NCBI RefSeq assembly: GCF_949628265.1 | Contig: NC_088787.1 | Location: 36,134,844 to 36,198,843 of the forward strand | Direction of reading: 5' to 3' | Source: Cloeon dipterum | Lineage: Eukaryota > Arthropoda > Insecta > Ephemeroptera > Baetidae | Length of the DNA stretch: 64,000 nt | Shown: positions 1 to 9,616 of the stretch, in pieces | How the letters are laid out: each line of letters starts with the position of its first letter | Position numbering within the stretch: position 1 is the stretch's first letter | Program-made: the position numbers and the translations under genes | Notes under the pieces: generated by a model | Databases searched by the model: none | Seen by the model: the letters and a program-made list of their open reading frames with translations, nothing else | What the model was told of the DNA's origin: nothing

Positions 1-379
1 ATCAACGAGGCGGCCTTTTGAAATAAACCATTTGTATAGGTTCTCACCTTTTCGGAATGCATGGCTGATTAGATCGAGCGTTGCACGTGGTGGTTGGCGC
101 GTAGCACCACAATCACCATTAGGTTAATGCACATCCACTACCCCAAGGACATGGCGCGAAATTAAGATGCAGACGGCAACACTGGCCATACAACACCACG
201 CAGAGTGTTCGCGCGTTTTATATTTTACACGCCATTCCCACCTGCTCTACGCCACGTGTAACTCTTGTTAAGGACAGCGGACACTGCACTGATACCAAAG
301 AGGACTAGACGCTGCCGGATGCACGCATTGTCTGCAGAAACCTTCCGAGTTGTGAATTTGCTCACCAAACAACGACGAC
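1..379. other. No supported gene
   Basis: Only short overlapping open frames on both strands occur here. I see no splice-bounded exon, repeat or RNA gene. It may be upstream sequence of the candidate gene that follows. Confidence 0.4.
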
Positions 380-1379
380 ATGGAGCCAAACACGATGACC
401 AGTTCGTCATTGCACTCCCTCGCGGCGGGATCAATCAGTCTGTGGGATATATACAAGGCCAAAACGAGGATTGAAGTGAATGAGCTGAGGAAAGTGCGAC
501 AACTAGAGGCTTGGATGTGTAACGCTACTGTTAAACAGAAGACCAACTGCAAATCTGAACTGGCGAAACTACGTGAAGAAAGTACGGACACAGTATCCAT
601 CATCCCGGTCTCAATGTACAGATGAATGTTTTTTAATTTGCAGAGGATCGAGAGCATCAGTTCTTTGAGTCCCAACTGGAATTCAAAAGACCCAGCGACA
701 TCAGCACGGATGGAGAACAGGTTAGTTTCCATATTTCTGAGTCCAACTCTTACGACTGTTATATGCTCTAAAAGGAATGAACCTGTAAATCACGCCGCGT
801 TTTTTATGTCTTTTTTGTTCAATTCAGTCTGGAATGAATGAAACTATCCCAAAATTGAAATTGAAATTTCATGGTCTGCGACGCGTCGCAACTATCCAAA
901 TATCCATGTGCCAATTAAAAACGTTCATCTAAGACGCAAGATTTAACAGGTATTACTCATCGAGGGTAACGGGGGCTATGCTTAACTGAACCGAGCGTTT
1001 GTCGAGCACGTCTCCTCATACGCCAGATCACCTAAAGAACTGTTCTGGCGCCTCACCCATCATCACTTAACCCTGGACGCCATCATGAACGGCAACCTGG
1101 AAGGCGGATACGGCTTCTAGAAACTGAATCCTTTAATGATCAACGCCTTTTCCCGTGGGCTTAAAAAATCACTTAATTTTCCAGGCCAAATAGTTCATAT
1201 GAATGAAATATTCAGGCGTGATCAATTCCGTGTCAAGCTCCATCCGCGATGGCGATGCCAGGAAAGTCCCTTTCACAAGCGAGTCCAACAGCAGGCACTC
1301 TCTCAAGGACGCCTTCAGGAGACTCAGGCAGCGCATCAGGGAGAGGCAGAGGGTGAAGCAGCGCGAATCACGCAATTAG
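380..1379 (+). CDS. Candidate small host gene (exons only partly resolved)
   Basis: I do not recognise the protein. An open segment at 380-625 is rich in Lys, Glu and Arg and could be a short coiled coil. A well-bounded exon lies at 644-720 (acceptor TTTGCAG, donor GTTAGT). Open, coding-like sequence follows at about 988-1122. A terminal exon at 1216-1379 (acceptor ATTCAG) encodes a Ser-rich then strongly basic tail, with many Arg and Gln in its last 25 residues, ending at TAG 1377-1379. AATAAA polyadenylation signals follow at about 1446 and 1469. The 380-625 segment does not join the 644 exon in frame at a canonical donor, and the 988-1122 piece has no clear acceptor, so the full model is unresolved. 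A decayed gene or transposon fragment is an alternative. Confidence 0.33.
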
Positions 1380-1848
1380 CAATTTTCATCAGCTCATCAC
1401 TCGTTCCGTGTGCAGTAATCAATATTTTCCCTCCATCAATCCTACAATAAAAAGTTGTTATGATTTTCAATAAATTTTGAATGCTTCAAAAGTTAAAAAT
1501 CCGGCTTTTATGTTCCTATTGGAACAAATTATTTAAATTCATGTCAGGCACCATTGGGCACAATGAGGAATGACAACAAGCAAGCAAAGGACTTGCCGCG
1601 AAATTGGACTATAGGCGGCAGCACTCACATAGCGGCAAAGCAGATCACCACTATTCTGGAGAAAAGGATAAGCGTGATAAGCTAAGCACTGCACTGAGAG
1701 CGCCAAAATTTTTGCTCCTGCATCTCGCGATATTTTCAAACCTTTATCGTCCTTCTGGTTAAAAAGGTGAGTTCAGTTATGTACGTTTGTGTCATGCTTC
1801 AAGTTTTGATGGCAATTTTCCCCTTTGTTCATCTCTTTTTATCGGATC

Positions 1849-1852
1849 GCAC
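1849..1852. other. Target-site duplication GCAC, left copy
   Basis: GCAC directly precedes the left LTR and recurs at 9110-9113 directly after the right LTR. A 4-bp duplication is normal for Ty3/gypsy integration and fixes the element boundaries. Confidence 0.85.
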
Positions 1853-2284
1853 TGAGACGACCTACACCATGCAAGATATAACCTGTCAATATATGTCTGT
1901 ATGTAAATGAGGAGTAGGGGACAAGCGTATAAATAAAGCGCGCCTGCTCATATTCTTTATCATTCTGATTCTGAGTTTGCTACCTGGCCGCTCTAGTTAG
2001 CCGGCCAGAGCAGGAGCGATACAGCTCAGCTAGTTAGAGTTTTATTCCTAGATCCCAAACCCTAACTCGCTATCGGCAAGGGAGAAACCGGCCTGCGGTT
2101 TCCCCTGTACAGCCCGGCTGTTCGTCATACCGTTCTTCCGGTTGACGCCGATTGCGAGTGAAGTCCCTTTCTAAATTCACGCGACCGGTCGGCTATTCCC
2201 TAGTCGTCGTCGGAGTGCTCGTCACGTTAACTTTAATTTAGTATTTAGAACCTAAACCCCTAGACTAACCGGTAGGCCGCTTCA
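1853..2284 (+). repeat. 5' LTR of Gypsy-1 (432 bp)
   Basis: The LTR begins TGAGACGACC and ends GCCGCTTCA and is repeated at 8678-9109. Differences seen are the C/T in ACCATG(C/T)AAG, C/G in CATATT(C/G)TTTA and A/G in ATTC(A/G)CGCG. A TATAAATA box at 1928-1935 is the likely promoter and overlaps AATAAA-like sequence. The downstream GC-rich part would be R/U5. Confidence 0.93.
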
Positions 2285-2285
2285 G

Positions 2286-2298
2286 TGGGGGCTCGGCC
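2286..2298 (+). promoter_or_regulatory. Primer-binding site, tRNA-Pro-like
   Basis: One base after the LTR, the sequence TGGGGGCTCG matches the complement of the CGAGCCCCCA 3' end typical of tRNA-Pro (the primer type known from murine gammaretroviruses). The match fades after about ten bases. This would prime minus-strand DNA synthesis. The primer assignment is inferred from general tRNA knowledge, not from this genome. Confidence 0.6.
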
Positions 2299-2464
2299 TA
2301 TTAAAAAATACTTAATAAAAGTTGAAACCGACCCGATTTAAGATCTATCAAGAAACTAAGTTAGGAACACCTTGCGCTAGATCGGTTTAGCTTTATTTCA
2401 CATAGAGTTAGGCAAAAATTAAAATCGGAACTCGCGTTAAAGTTAGAGACTCACTACAATCACC

Positions 2465-4516
2465 ATGTTTAGCTCCAAAGATTTAGGTGATATTTTCCAT
2501 CAACCTAATCCAGAATCACAAACTCTTGAGAAAGAAATAGCAGAAGAACTGCAAAACTCCACTATCGTCAAAACTCATGTTCCCAGCCTTCGCGGAATGT
2601 GCGAGAACGTGTTGATGACGGACGCGCTGTCCGAAGCAGACCCAAATGAACTAATCGGTCAGCTCATTCGACATTTCGACCGGAATAGATCCCAGCAAAA
2701 AGGCACTGCTGCGTACGCGATCCAGCAATTTAATCACGCGAGAGCCAAGTCCAAAATCGCGGAAAGAAGAACAGGATTGATTGCAAAACAGCTCGAAATG
2801 ATGAATAAATCGTTCCACAAAGCCCCATCTCATCGTGATCGGATCACAGAAAATAACGCGAAGTTAGTAGACATCGAGAATTTTGACGAGTCCAGAGAAG
2901 TTCAATTTGTAGCAAACAAATCGGCACCGCCGAATCCCTCAAGCAGTTTGCACCGCGAACGCGAAGACGCTGATGCAAGTCGTAATGATATGCACAGACG
3001 TACATATGAGACAAGGGAAAAATCATTTTACCCTCCGTCAGGGCAACTCGGATACCCATTACCGTCCGAAAGTCCCCAGAATTTGTTCGGCAGAAATTCA
3101 TTCAGCCCTCAGACCGCTAATTATTTAGCAGCAAATTCTAAATTCAAACGCGCCAGCAATTCATCAAGAAATGCCGGTGACGAAAACATTCCTGACCTAC
3201 CCAACACCCAAAACACCATGACCACACTCAACAATTCATTGATGAATGCAGGACGAAATTCCACGCTGCATTCTGCTCCAAATTACACAAATTCCACGTT
3301 GCATTATCCCGTACACAACTCAAATTCCTTGCTCGGATCGTATGGCATGCGCCAGCCGCAAACAAATCCTACAAATGATAGGAATGTGCAAGGCCAGCTG
3401 CACAATGACCCAATTTCACACATTACTCAAGCTTTCCTGCACGCCATGCAAATGACGCAAAACAACAGCAGCAATCGCGATGAATCAAATAAAATCCACA
3501 AAATCAGGATTCCCCAGTATAAAGGCAAACAAGACTCAAAAACCCCGCTGGAATATTTGAAATTAATTTCAAACCAAGCAAAGACGTACCAAGTAGACGA
3601 GTTGCAATTGATTCAAATCAAGATGCCAGCATGCTTGGAGGGTGATGCGAGTTACTGGTATGATTGCGTGGGGAAAAATTGCGCGACTTTACAAGAATTC
3701 AAAAACTTGTTCATGACTGAATTTGCAGCCGTTGATTACCTCCGCAGCTTGAAACGCGAATTAGAGCGCCGGACCCAGCATGTTAATGAACCACTCACGA
3801 CTTATATTCACAAGATCAAGGCGTATTACGATATCATCGACAAAAATGCCGACGACAGCGAGATCATTCAGCGGGTACTTGACCAAATGAATCCCCAATA
3901 TTTTCCGTTCATGCAGAAACACACTTTCAGCACGTTAATGGATTTATTGGAGGAAGCCGCGCACGCTCAGAGTTTCATGTACAAAACAAAAACGTACATC
4001 CCACCGCCTTCTGCCGCTGAGAGTGTAGAGACATCTTTAGCGTATACCGGACGCCCTGTTGACAATACCCTTGCGCCGCAAGAGATTCCGCTCGAGACGC
4101 TGAATCCGCAGCTCTCACGTTCACGATCACGCCGCGAAAAAAGACATGAGAAGAGAGGCAATTCGCGAACAAGTTCCTATTCACGTGAACGTTCCTACTC
4201 TCGTGATAATTCGCGCCATAGGTCGAGTGAGCGGAACGCGCATTTCGACAAAAACCATGACAGGCGCCGAGATATGCAAAGATCTTATTCACGCGGATCA
4301 CGTGACCACTCTGCTAACAGAAGCGACAGTCGTAGCGACTATCGCCATTCATCTGGCGATAGGAAAGACAAATACGCGAATAAGTACAAAAGAGACTATT
4401 CCGATTCCAGCAACCAAAAACCGAAATATGACAACAAAACCAACAGCTCAAGCCGCGAGCACAGCCGCGAGAAAAAGCGAGACTTAACTCCACACAACAA
4501 AAAGTCGGGAAACTAA
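2465..4516 (+). CDS. gag: Gag of Gypsy-1, with an SR-rich C-terminus and no zinc knuckle
   Basis: 683 codons, starting at the first ATG after the LTR leader. Residues about 347-500 read as a retrotransposon capsid domain, with the usual Trp/Tyr- and Leu-rich pattern and a helical stretch ending in an EEAAHAQSF-like region. Residues about 551-683 are dominated by Ser-Arg, Arg-Ser and Lys/Arg/Asp/Glu repeats, like the RS domains of SR splicing factors. I find no CX2CX4HX4C nucleocapsid knuckle anywhere, so the basic RS tail probably replaces it for RNA binding. The stop codon at 4514-4516 is directly preceded by a -1 slippery heptamer, so Gag-Pol is probably made by frameshifting. Gag would assemble the cytoplasmic particle. 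Confidence 0.9.
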   Translation: MFSSKDLGDIFHQPNPESQTLEKEIAEELQNSTIVKTHVPSLRGMCENVLMTDALSEADPNELIGQLIRHFDRNRSQQKGTAAYAIQQFNHARAKSKIAERRTGLIAKQLEMMNKSFHKAPSHRDRITENNAKLVDIENFDESREVQFVANKSAPPNPSSSLHREREDADASRNDMHRRTYETREKSFYPPSGQLGYPLPSESPQNLFGRNSFSPQTANYLAANSKFKRASNSSRNAGDENIPDLPNTQNTMTTLNNSLMNAGRNSTLHSAPNYTNSTLHYPVHNSNSLLGSYGMRQPQTNPTNDRNVQGQLHNDPISHITQAFLHAMQMTQNNSSNRDESNKIHKIRIPQYKGKQDSKTPLEYLKLISNQAKTYQVDELQLIQIKMPACLEGDASYWYDCVGKNCATLQEFKNLFMTEFAAVDYLRSLKRELERRTQHVNEPLTTYIHKIKAYYDIIDKNADDSEIIQRVLDQMNPQYFPFMQKHTFSTLMDLLEEAAHAQSFMYKTKTYIPPPSAAESVETSLAYTGRPVDNTLAPQEIPLETLNPQLSRSRSRREKRHEKRGNSRTSSYSRERSYSRDNSRHRSSERNAHFDKNHDRRRDMQRSYSRGSRDHSANRSDSRSDYRHSSGDRKDKYANKYKRDYSDSSNQKPKYDNKTNSSSREHSREKKRDLTPHNKKSGN

Positions 4517-4554
4517 AAAAGAAACCTGTGACTCAGGCCTCGGAGAGGCACAGG
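4507..4554 (+). promoter_or_regulatory. -1 ribosomal frameshift signal: GGGAAAC slippery site plus stem-loop
   Basis: G GGA AAC (4507-4513) is in the correct X XXY YYZ register relative to gag and is followed at once by the gag TAA (4514-4516). Slipping back one base enters the pol frame, which is open from 4513. Downstream, CCTGTG (4525-4530) can pair with CACAGG (4549-4554) and CCTC (4538-4541) with GAGG (4545-4548), giving a stem-loop 11 nt after the heptamer. GGGAAAC is an established -1 heptamer of retroviral gag-pro junctions. The hairpin was predicted by eye. Confidence 0.75.
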
Positions 4555-7500
4555 CGACAAAAAATGAAGGAGAAAAACCTAAAAGCAATGCTCGACCAGT
4601 CAGTTCCACAAATTAAGAAAATGAAAAACACAAACAGCGTCAATTACGATCGCCCGTACATTCCTTTAACCATTTTCGGACGCCATTATAAAGGTTTAGT
4701 CGACAGTGGCAGCGACGTCACTTTGATTGGAGACAAACTATTCCAAACTATTAGAGAAAGGAAGCCAAAAATTCGCTATGCAGCAAAAACAATTAGCACG
4801 TTGGGTGGAAAAACAATCGTAGAAGCATTAGTAGAATTGAAAATTGAGTGGAAAGCAGGAAAAGTCACAATTCCGAGTTACGTTCTCAAAGACAACGGAA
4901 ATTCCATACTATTAGGCAGAAATTTCATGCGAGCAGCAAAGATCGGATTGACAGCAAATGGTTATTTTCACGCTAGCCAGCCAGAAAAAGTTTTCCGATT
5001 CACGCGCAAACGCAAAGCGGACTTGAAATTGTTCCACGCGAAAGTAGATGAGCAGCGAATTTTGCGTGAGCTGCTGAAGGAGAAAATTGAAAACGACCAG
5101 AGCGACCAATTCCTCGTCATGCTCAAGAAATACAACAAATTCGGAATATTCAGCGAAAGCCCCGGATTAGCAAAAAACTTTGCCGTTAATGTGGAAATAA
5201 AAGATGCACTTTCATTTAAAACATCACTACGACCATTGAATAAAGAGATGCGGACGATATTGGACGCTGAACTCGACAAAATGCTCGAACACGACGTTAT
5301 CGAGGAAACTGATAATATTGTATTCGCTTCCCCTATTCATTTGGTTAAGAAGAAAACTCCACCTGGAGAGAAACAAAAATACCGCTTAGTAAGCGACATG
5401 CGTTTCCTAAACGGTAGGACTATTGCAAGGCCATATTTGAACGCTCAAAACCTCGACACCATATTTAGTCAAATCAAGGCGAAATACTACACAAAAATCG
5501 ACTTGAGCGGTGCTTATTGGCAAATGCAAATAAAATCTGACGATCGAAAATATTTTGGAATTAACACGCATCGCGGATTATTCCAATACAAACGAGCTCC
5601 GTTCGGATGGAACGCGTCAGGTTTCGAATTTCAGAGACTGATGGACAGAACATTAAAAGGATAGATTGGAGATTTTGTTGTCAATTTCTTTGACAACATT
5701 GTTATTTACAGCCATTCCTTTGAAGAGCACGTATTGCACGTGGAAAAGGTTCTAAAACGCCTACACTCTGCAAATTTGATAATAAACCCTAAAAAGCTAC
5801 AAGTAGCAGCGACAGAAATAGAATTGCTTGGACACAAAATTTCACAAGGAAAAATGATTCCTATGGAGGAAAAAATAAAAAGTATAAAAAATTACAAAGC
5901 TCCAGAAAACAAGAAAGAAGTCATGCAGTTACTAGGTTTAACCGGATTTCTTCGCCGTTTTGTTCCAAACTACCAGATCGTGGTAGCACCAATCACTCAA
6001 CTTCTACGTAAAAATGCAAAATTCAACTGGAGTAAAGCGCAGCAAAAAGCATTAGATCAAGTGATTCACCATTTGACGTCCGACCAGTGCGTATTACATT
6101 TGCCAGATATGAACAAAACATTTGAAATTTACGTGGACAGCTGCAAAAATGGAATTGGCGCAATACTGATGCAAGACGTTGACGGAGAAGGCCCAAGACC
6201 AATTTTCTACATCAGCAGACAGACAACAGATACTGAGAAAACCTTTTGCGTTTCTGAATTAGAAGCAGTCGGTTTAGTCTGGGCTATTTCTAAGTTCCAG
6301 GACTATATTCATTATTCCCGTTTTGTCGTCTACTGTGATCATCAGGCAATAACTTCTGCACCAAACAAACCCTTCCGGCCGTTTAAAACGGTACGCTCTT
6401 TACTTAAGTGGTTTCAATTGTGAATTAAAATATCGCCCAGGTGACTCAATGGGAGCACCAGATGCACTTTCGCGCAATGCTGTTTACACAATCGACGATT
6501 TCAAAAAGCCGAACACAGCACGTGACTGCACAATCCCTCTGGACGAGATCAAACAAGATGGACAAATTACGTTCAACGATGAAAATTGCCCAACTGCAAA
6601 ACACAATTGCAATAGATGCGAAGATAAACCAGTTAAGCTTGTTCACTCAAAAGGACCACGGAAAAAGAAAAATAAAGTTGCTGAAAAGGAGAAGAAAAAT
6701 GAACCAAGCAAGAAGAAAAAATTGCCAAAAGCAAGATATTCAAGCAAATTAGTAAACCCATCACCACAAGAACTGAAAATGGGAAACAGACTAAAAGTTT
6801 TGATTGCGCAACTTCAGGATCTACCAGATTTCCCAACCAATGACGAGCAGTGGAAAATTGAGCAAGACAAAGACGCAGAAATTGTGGCACTGAAACAAGC
6901 AGTTCAATCAGGCCATAAACCGAAATACGGTTTAATAAATGATGTGTTGCACTATACTGCCAAAAACAAACACTTAATTGTTCTGCCAACGCACTTGAGA
7001 CCTGCCGTATTAAAATATTGCCATTCTGATGTGTTGTCAGGCCATCCAGGCAAGTTCATAACACAAAAGAAAGTTGCAAATTATTTTACTTGGCGCAACA
7101 TGAACAACGATATCAACGAGTTTGTCGCAGGATGCGAAATTTGTCAACGAGTTAAATCAAAAAAGCAAACAAAATTCGGCTTATATAACAGGAAACTGGA
7201 ATCTCATGTCGGAAATTTACTCAGCGTAGATGCTATCGGACCTTTGCCGCGCAGTTCAAGTGAGAATGTACATGCCATTGTCTTTACTGACGTATTCAGT
7301 GGCTATACAAAAATTTTCCCAACTCGCACGTTGACCAGTAAAGTTGTTGTTGATCGTTTAGTGTCGTACTGTACCACTTTCGGAATACCAGAACGAATAC
7401 TCTCAGACAATGCTTCCCAATTTGTATCAAAATTGTGGAAAGACACTTGCAAACGTTTAGGTATTGAGTACACAGTGATCAACCCATACAGGCCATGCGA

Positions 7501-8062
7501 GAATAGAACTGAACGCACAAATAAAGAGTTAAAAAAGAAGATTCGGTGTTACGCACAAAGCAATAACAAATTGTGGGACGTTAATTTGGACGCGATCGCC
7601 TTTAGTATAAATTCCGCGGTGTCTTCAAAAACAAAATTTACACCGAATATGCTAATGTTAGCGCGCGAACTCCATCACCCACAAATGCCGCGCGAACCAG
7701 CTGACGAGATTGAATATCACGAGTACGCCAATGAGTTGATTAAACGATTAAAGACAGCAAACGAAATCGCACTTGAAAACTCAGCAACTGCACAAGAGAG
7801 ATACAGGACCCGTTACAACAGAACAAGACAAAACCACCCATTTGACGTCGGAAAATTAGTCCTGCGCGAAACAAATACTCTTTCCAATAAAGAGAAAAAT
7901 ATCGCCGCTTCCCTCGCGCCAAAGTACGAAGGGCCATATCGTATCAAAGAGATGGTAGGAAACAACTCATTCCTCCTAGAGACACTAGATGGACGGCAAG
8001 TAGGCAAACGACACGCAGACCAGCTCAAATTATTCACATCTTCACCACCCTGGACGTATTAA
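4513..8062 (+). pseudogene. pol: Pol of Gypsy-1 (protease-RT-RNase H-integrase), disrupted
   Basis: The first open part (to 5661) has a retropepsin motif with DSGS at about 4700 and the N-terminal half of reverse transcriptase. A TAG at 5662-5664 interrupts it. The same frame then continues through the YxDD region, which reads F-F-D-N with AAC at 5695-5697 in place of the second catalytic Asp, and through RNase H to a TGA at 6421-6423. A one-base frame change near 6412-6420 moves the rest to another frame (6449-8062). That part carries an HHCC zinc finger (about 7020-7150) and the integrase catalytic triad: Asp near 7228, Asp in a SDNA motif near 7408, Glu near 7510. Lysine-rich sequence separates RNase H from integrase. 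No functional polyprotein can come from this copy. Confidence 0.9.
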
Positions 8063-8677
8063 ATACAACAACCAATAAAAACCTTAAACTTAAATATATC
8101 TCTAACATAAACATAGTCACACAAATAAACATCAAAAAAATTAAATCAAATTAAACCAACCCACAAATTAAATGACTCATCCATATAAAATAATGATTAC
8201 CAAAACACTACTTCCGACTGTTGAATTAAACCTCAAAGTATAAAGTGTGCCTGCCGCTCAACGCCGCAACCATTCAGACCGACATACGGTCTACAACCTT
8301 TACGACCGACATCCGGTCTTAACCCTCAATATACCAAAATTTGGTTTATTAGGAGGCCTTTTTGGTTTAGTCAAAACTAACCGCAATTCGGTTAGTTGAC
8401 TAATAAATCATGCCAATTTTAAAATGCTATTTTCATGACTTGAATAAAAATGTATTCAACTTTTATAATTTGTGTGTATAACAAAAATTCATTATTATTT
8501 GATTGTATGTAAATAAAGAAAATTAACATTACTGTTCATATTCAGAAAAATCATGTTACAAGTCAAAATTTCATTCATGCCCTTGTTGTAAAACGACTTA
8601 ATAGTTAAAAATTGTTTGTTACATTGATTATCCACAATATTGTACACAAGCCAATTTTCTTTTTGCGACCCCGGATA
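8063..8677 (+). other. 3' noncoding region of Gypsy-1
   Basis: About 615 bp of AT-rich sequence without an open frame. Apart from the hairpin cluster at 8276-8400 I see no env-like coding. The bases just before the 3' LTR (CCCCGGATA) do not form a polypurine tract. Confidence 0.7.
8276..8400 (+). promoter_or_regulatory. Cluster of four short hairpins in the 3' noncoding region of Gypsy-1
   Basis: Four inverted repeats follow one another: AGACCG/CGGTCT (8276-8292, 5-nt loop), GACCG/CGGTC (8304-8318), ACCAAA/TTTGGT (8333-8345) and a longer one, outer GTCAA/TTGAC with inner CTAACCG/CGGTTAG (8370-8400). The first two share the ACAT loop. They lie between the pol stop and the 3' LTR, so they would be in the RNA 3' region. 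A packaging or transport role is possible but unproven. Confidence 0.55.
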
Positions 8678-9109
8678 TGAGACGACCTACACCATGTAAG
8701 ATATAACCTGTCAATATATGTCTGTATGTAAATGAGGAGTAGGGGACAAGCGTATAAATAAAGCGCGCCTGCTCATATTGTTTATCATTCTGATTCTGAG
8801 TTTGCTACCTGGCCGCTCTAGTTAGCCGGCCAGAGCAGGAGCGATACAGCTCAGCTAGTTAGAGTTTTATTCCTAGATCCCAAACCCTAACTCGCTATCG
8901 GCAAGGGAGAAACCGGCCTGCGGTTTCCCCTGTACAGCCCGGCTGTTCGTCATACCGTTCTTCCGGTTGACGCCGATTGCGAGTGAAGTCCCTTTCTAAA
9001 TTCGCGCGACCGGTCGGCTATTCCCTAGTCGTCGTCGGAGTGCTCGTCACGTTAACTTTAATTTAGTATTTAGAACCTAAACCCCTAGACTAACCGGTAG
9101 GCCGCTTCA
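8678..9109 (+). repeat. 3' LTR of Gypsy-1 (432 bp)
   Basis: Nearly identical to 1853-2284 and of the same length. TATAAATA is at 8753-8760. It is followed by the right GCAC target duplication at 9110-9113. Confidence 0.93.
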
Positions 9110-9113
9110 GCAC

Positions 9114-9480
9114 TTGCTTCAAATTTATGCATGGGTATGGGTATGTAACGTTTCCATTCAGACATGCAAATTATTGTGATCCGAACGGGATCATCAGTAA
9201 CCAATGTCATTGAACCCACCGGACTGCTTCTCAATGCACTACGGAAAAATTTAATTCGTATTTTATGCCCAATTCCCGGCCACCGAATTATGATATTGAC
9301 ATCTGACCGGTGGGAACCAAAATAAATCGCAACTTGGCCTCCGATGGGGTTAATATAAAAATTCCTCGTGACTCTTATAAGCTAGATTTTAAATTTCCAG
9401 GGTTGTTTTTAATTATTAATTTATTTTAAATGCAATAAATCAGCTCGATTGGTAGTTTGTTTGCTGTACTGAAGGTTTTT
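9114..9480. other. AT-rich spacer without a recognised feature
   Basis: No open frame with coding character and no clear repeat is seen between the gypsy element and the LINE leader. Confidence 0.4.
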
Positions 9481-9510
9481 CAGGGTCAATAAATCCATTG
9501 GATTGGCCCG

Positions 9511-9587
9511 CCCACCTCTGGTCAAGGACACCGAGGTGGGCCGAGGGGACCCATGAACTGCCCCTCTACACGCACAACTGTGGGCAG
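9511..9587 (+). promoter_or_regulatory. Two hairpins in the LINE-A leader
   Basis: CCCACCTC (9511-9518) pairs with GAGGTGGG (9533-9540), a perfect 8-bp stem with a 14-nt loop. CTGCCC (9558-9563) pairs with GGGCAG (9582-9587). Both lie just upstream of the ORF start. An internal promoter or translation element is possible; only the pairing is seen. Confidence 0.45.
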
Positions 9588-9616
9588 CTCACCCCTTTGC
9601 TTACCCGCAGTATAAA

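Larger units (their letters stand above)
1853..9109 (+). mobile_element. Ty3/gypsy LTR retrotransposon, young but defective (Gypsy-1)
   Basis: A complete element: two 432-bp LTRs beginning TG and ending CA, a 4-bp target duplication, a primer-binding site, gag, pol in the order protease, reverse transcriptase, RNase H, integrase, and a 3' noncoding region. That domain order defines Ty3/gypsy. I see no env-like reading frame between pol and the 3' LTR. The LTRs differ at only about three positions in my reading, so the insertion is recent, yet pol carries an in-frame stop, an altered catalytic residue and a frameshift. No clear polypurine tract directly precedes the 3' LTR, which is odd. Confidence 0.93.

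Noticed and set aside
2465..4516. Zinc knuckle in Gypsy-1 Gag
   Set aside because: No CX2CX4HX4C arrangement found in any part of the protein.
8063..8677. env gene of Gypsy-1
   Set aside because: The stretch between pol and the 3' LTR is noncoding.
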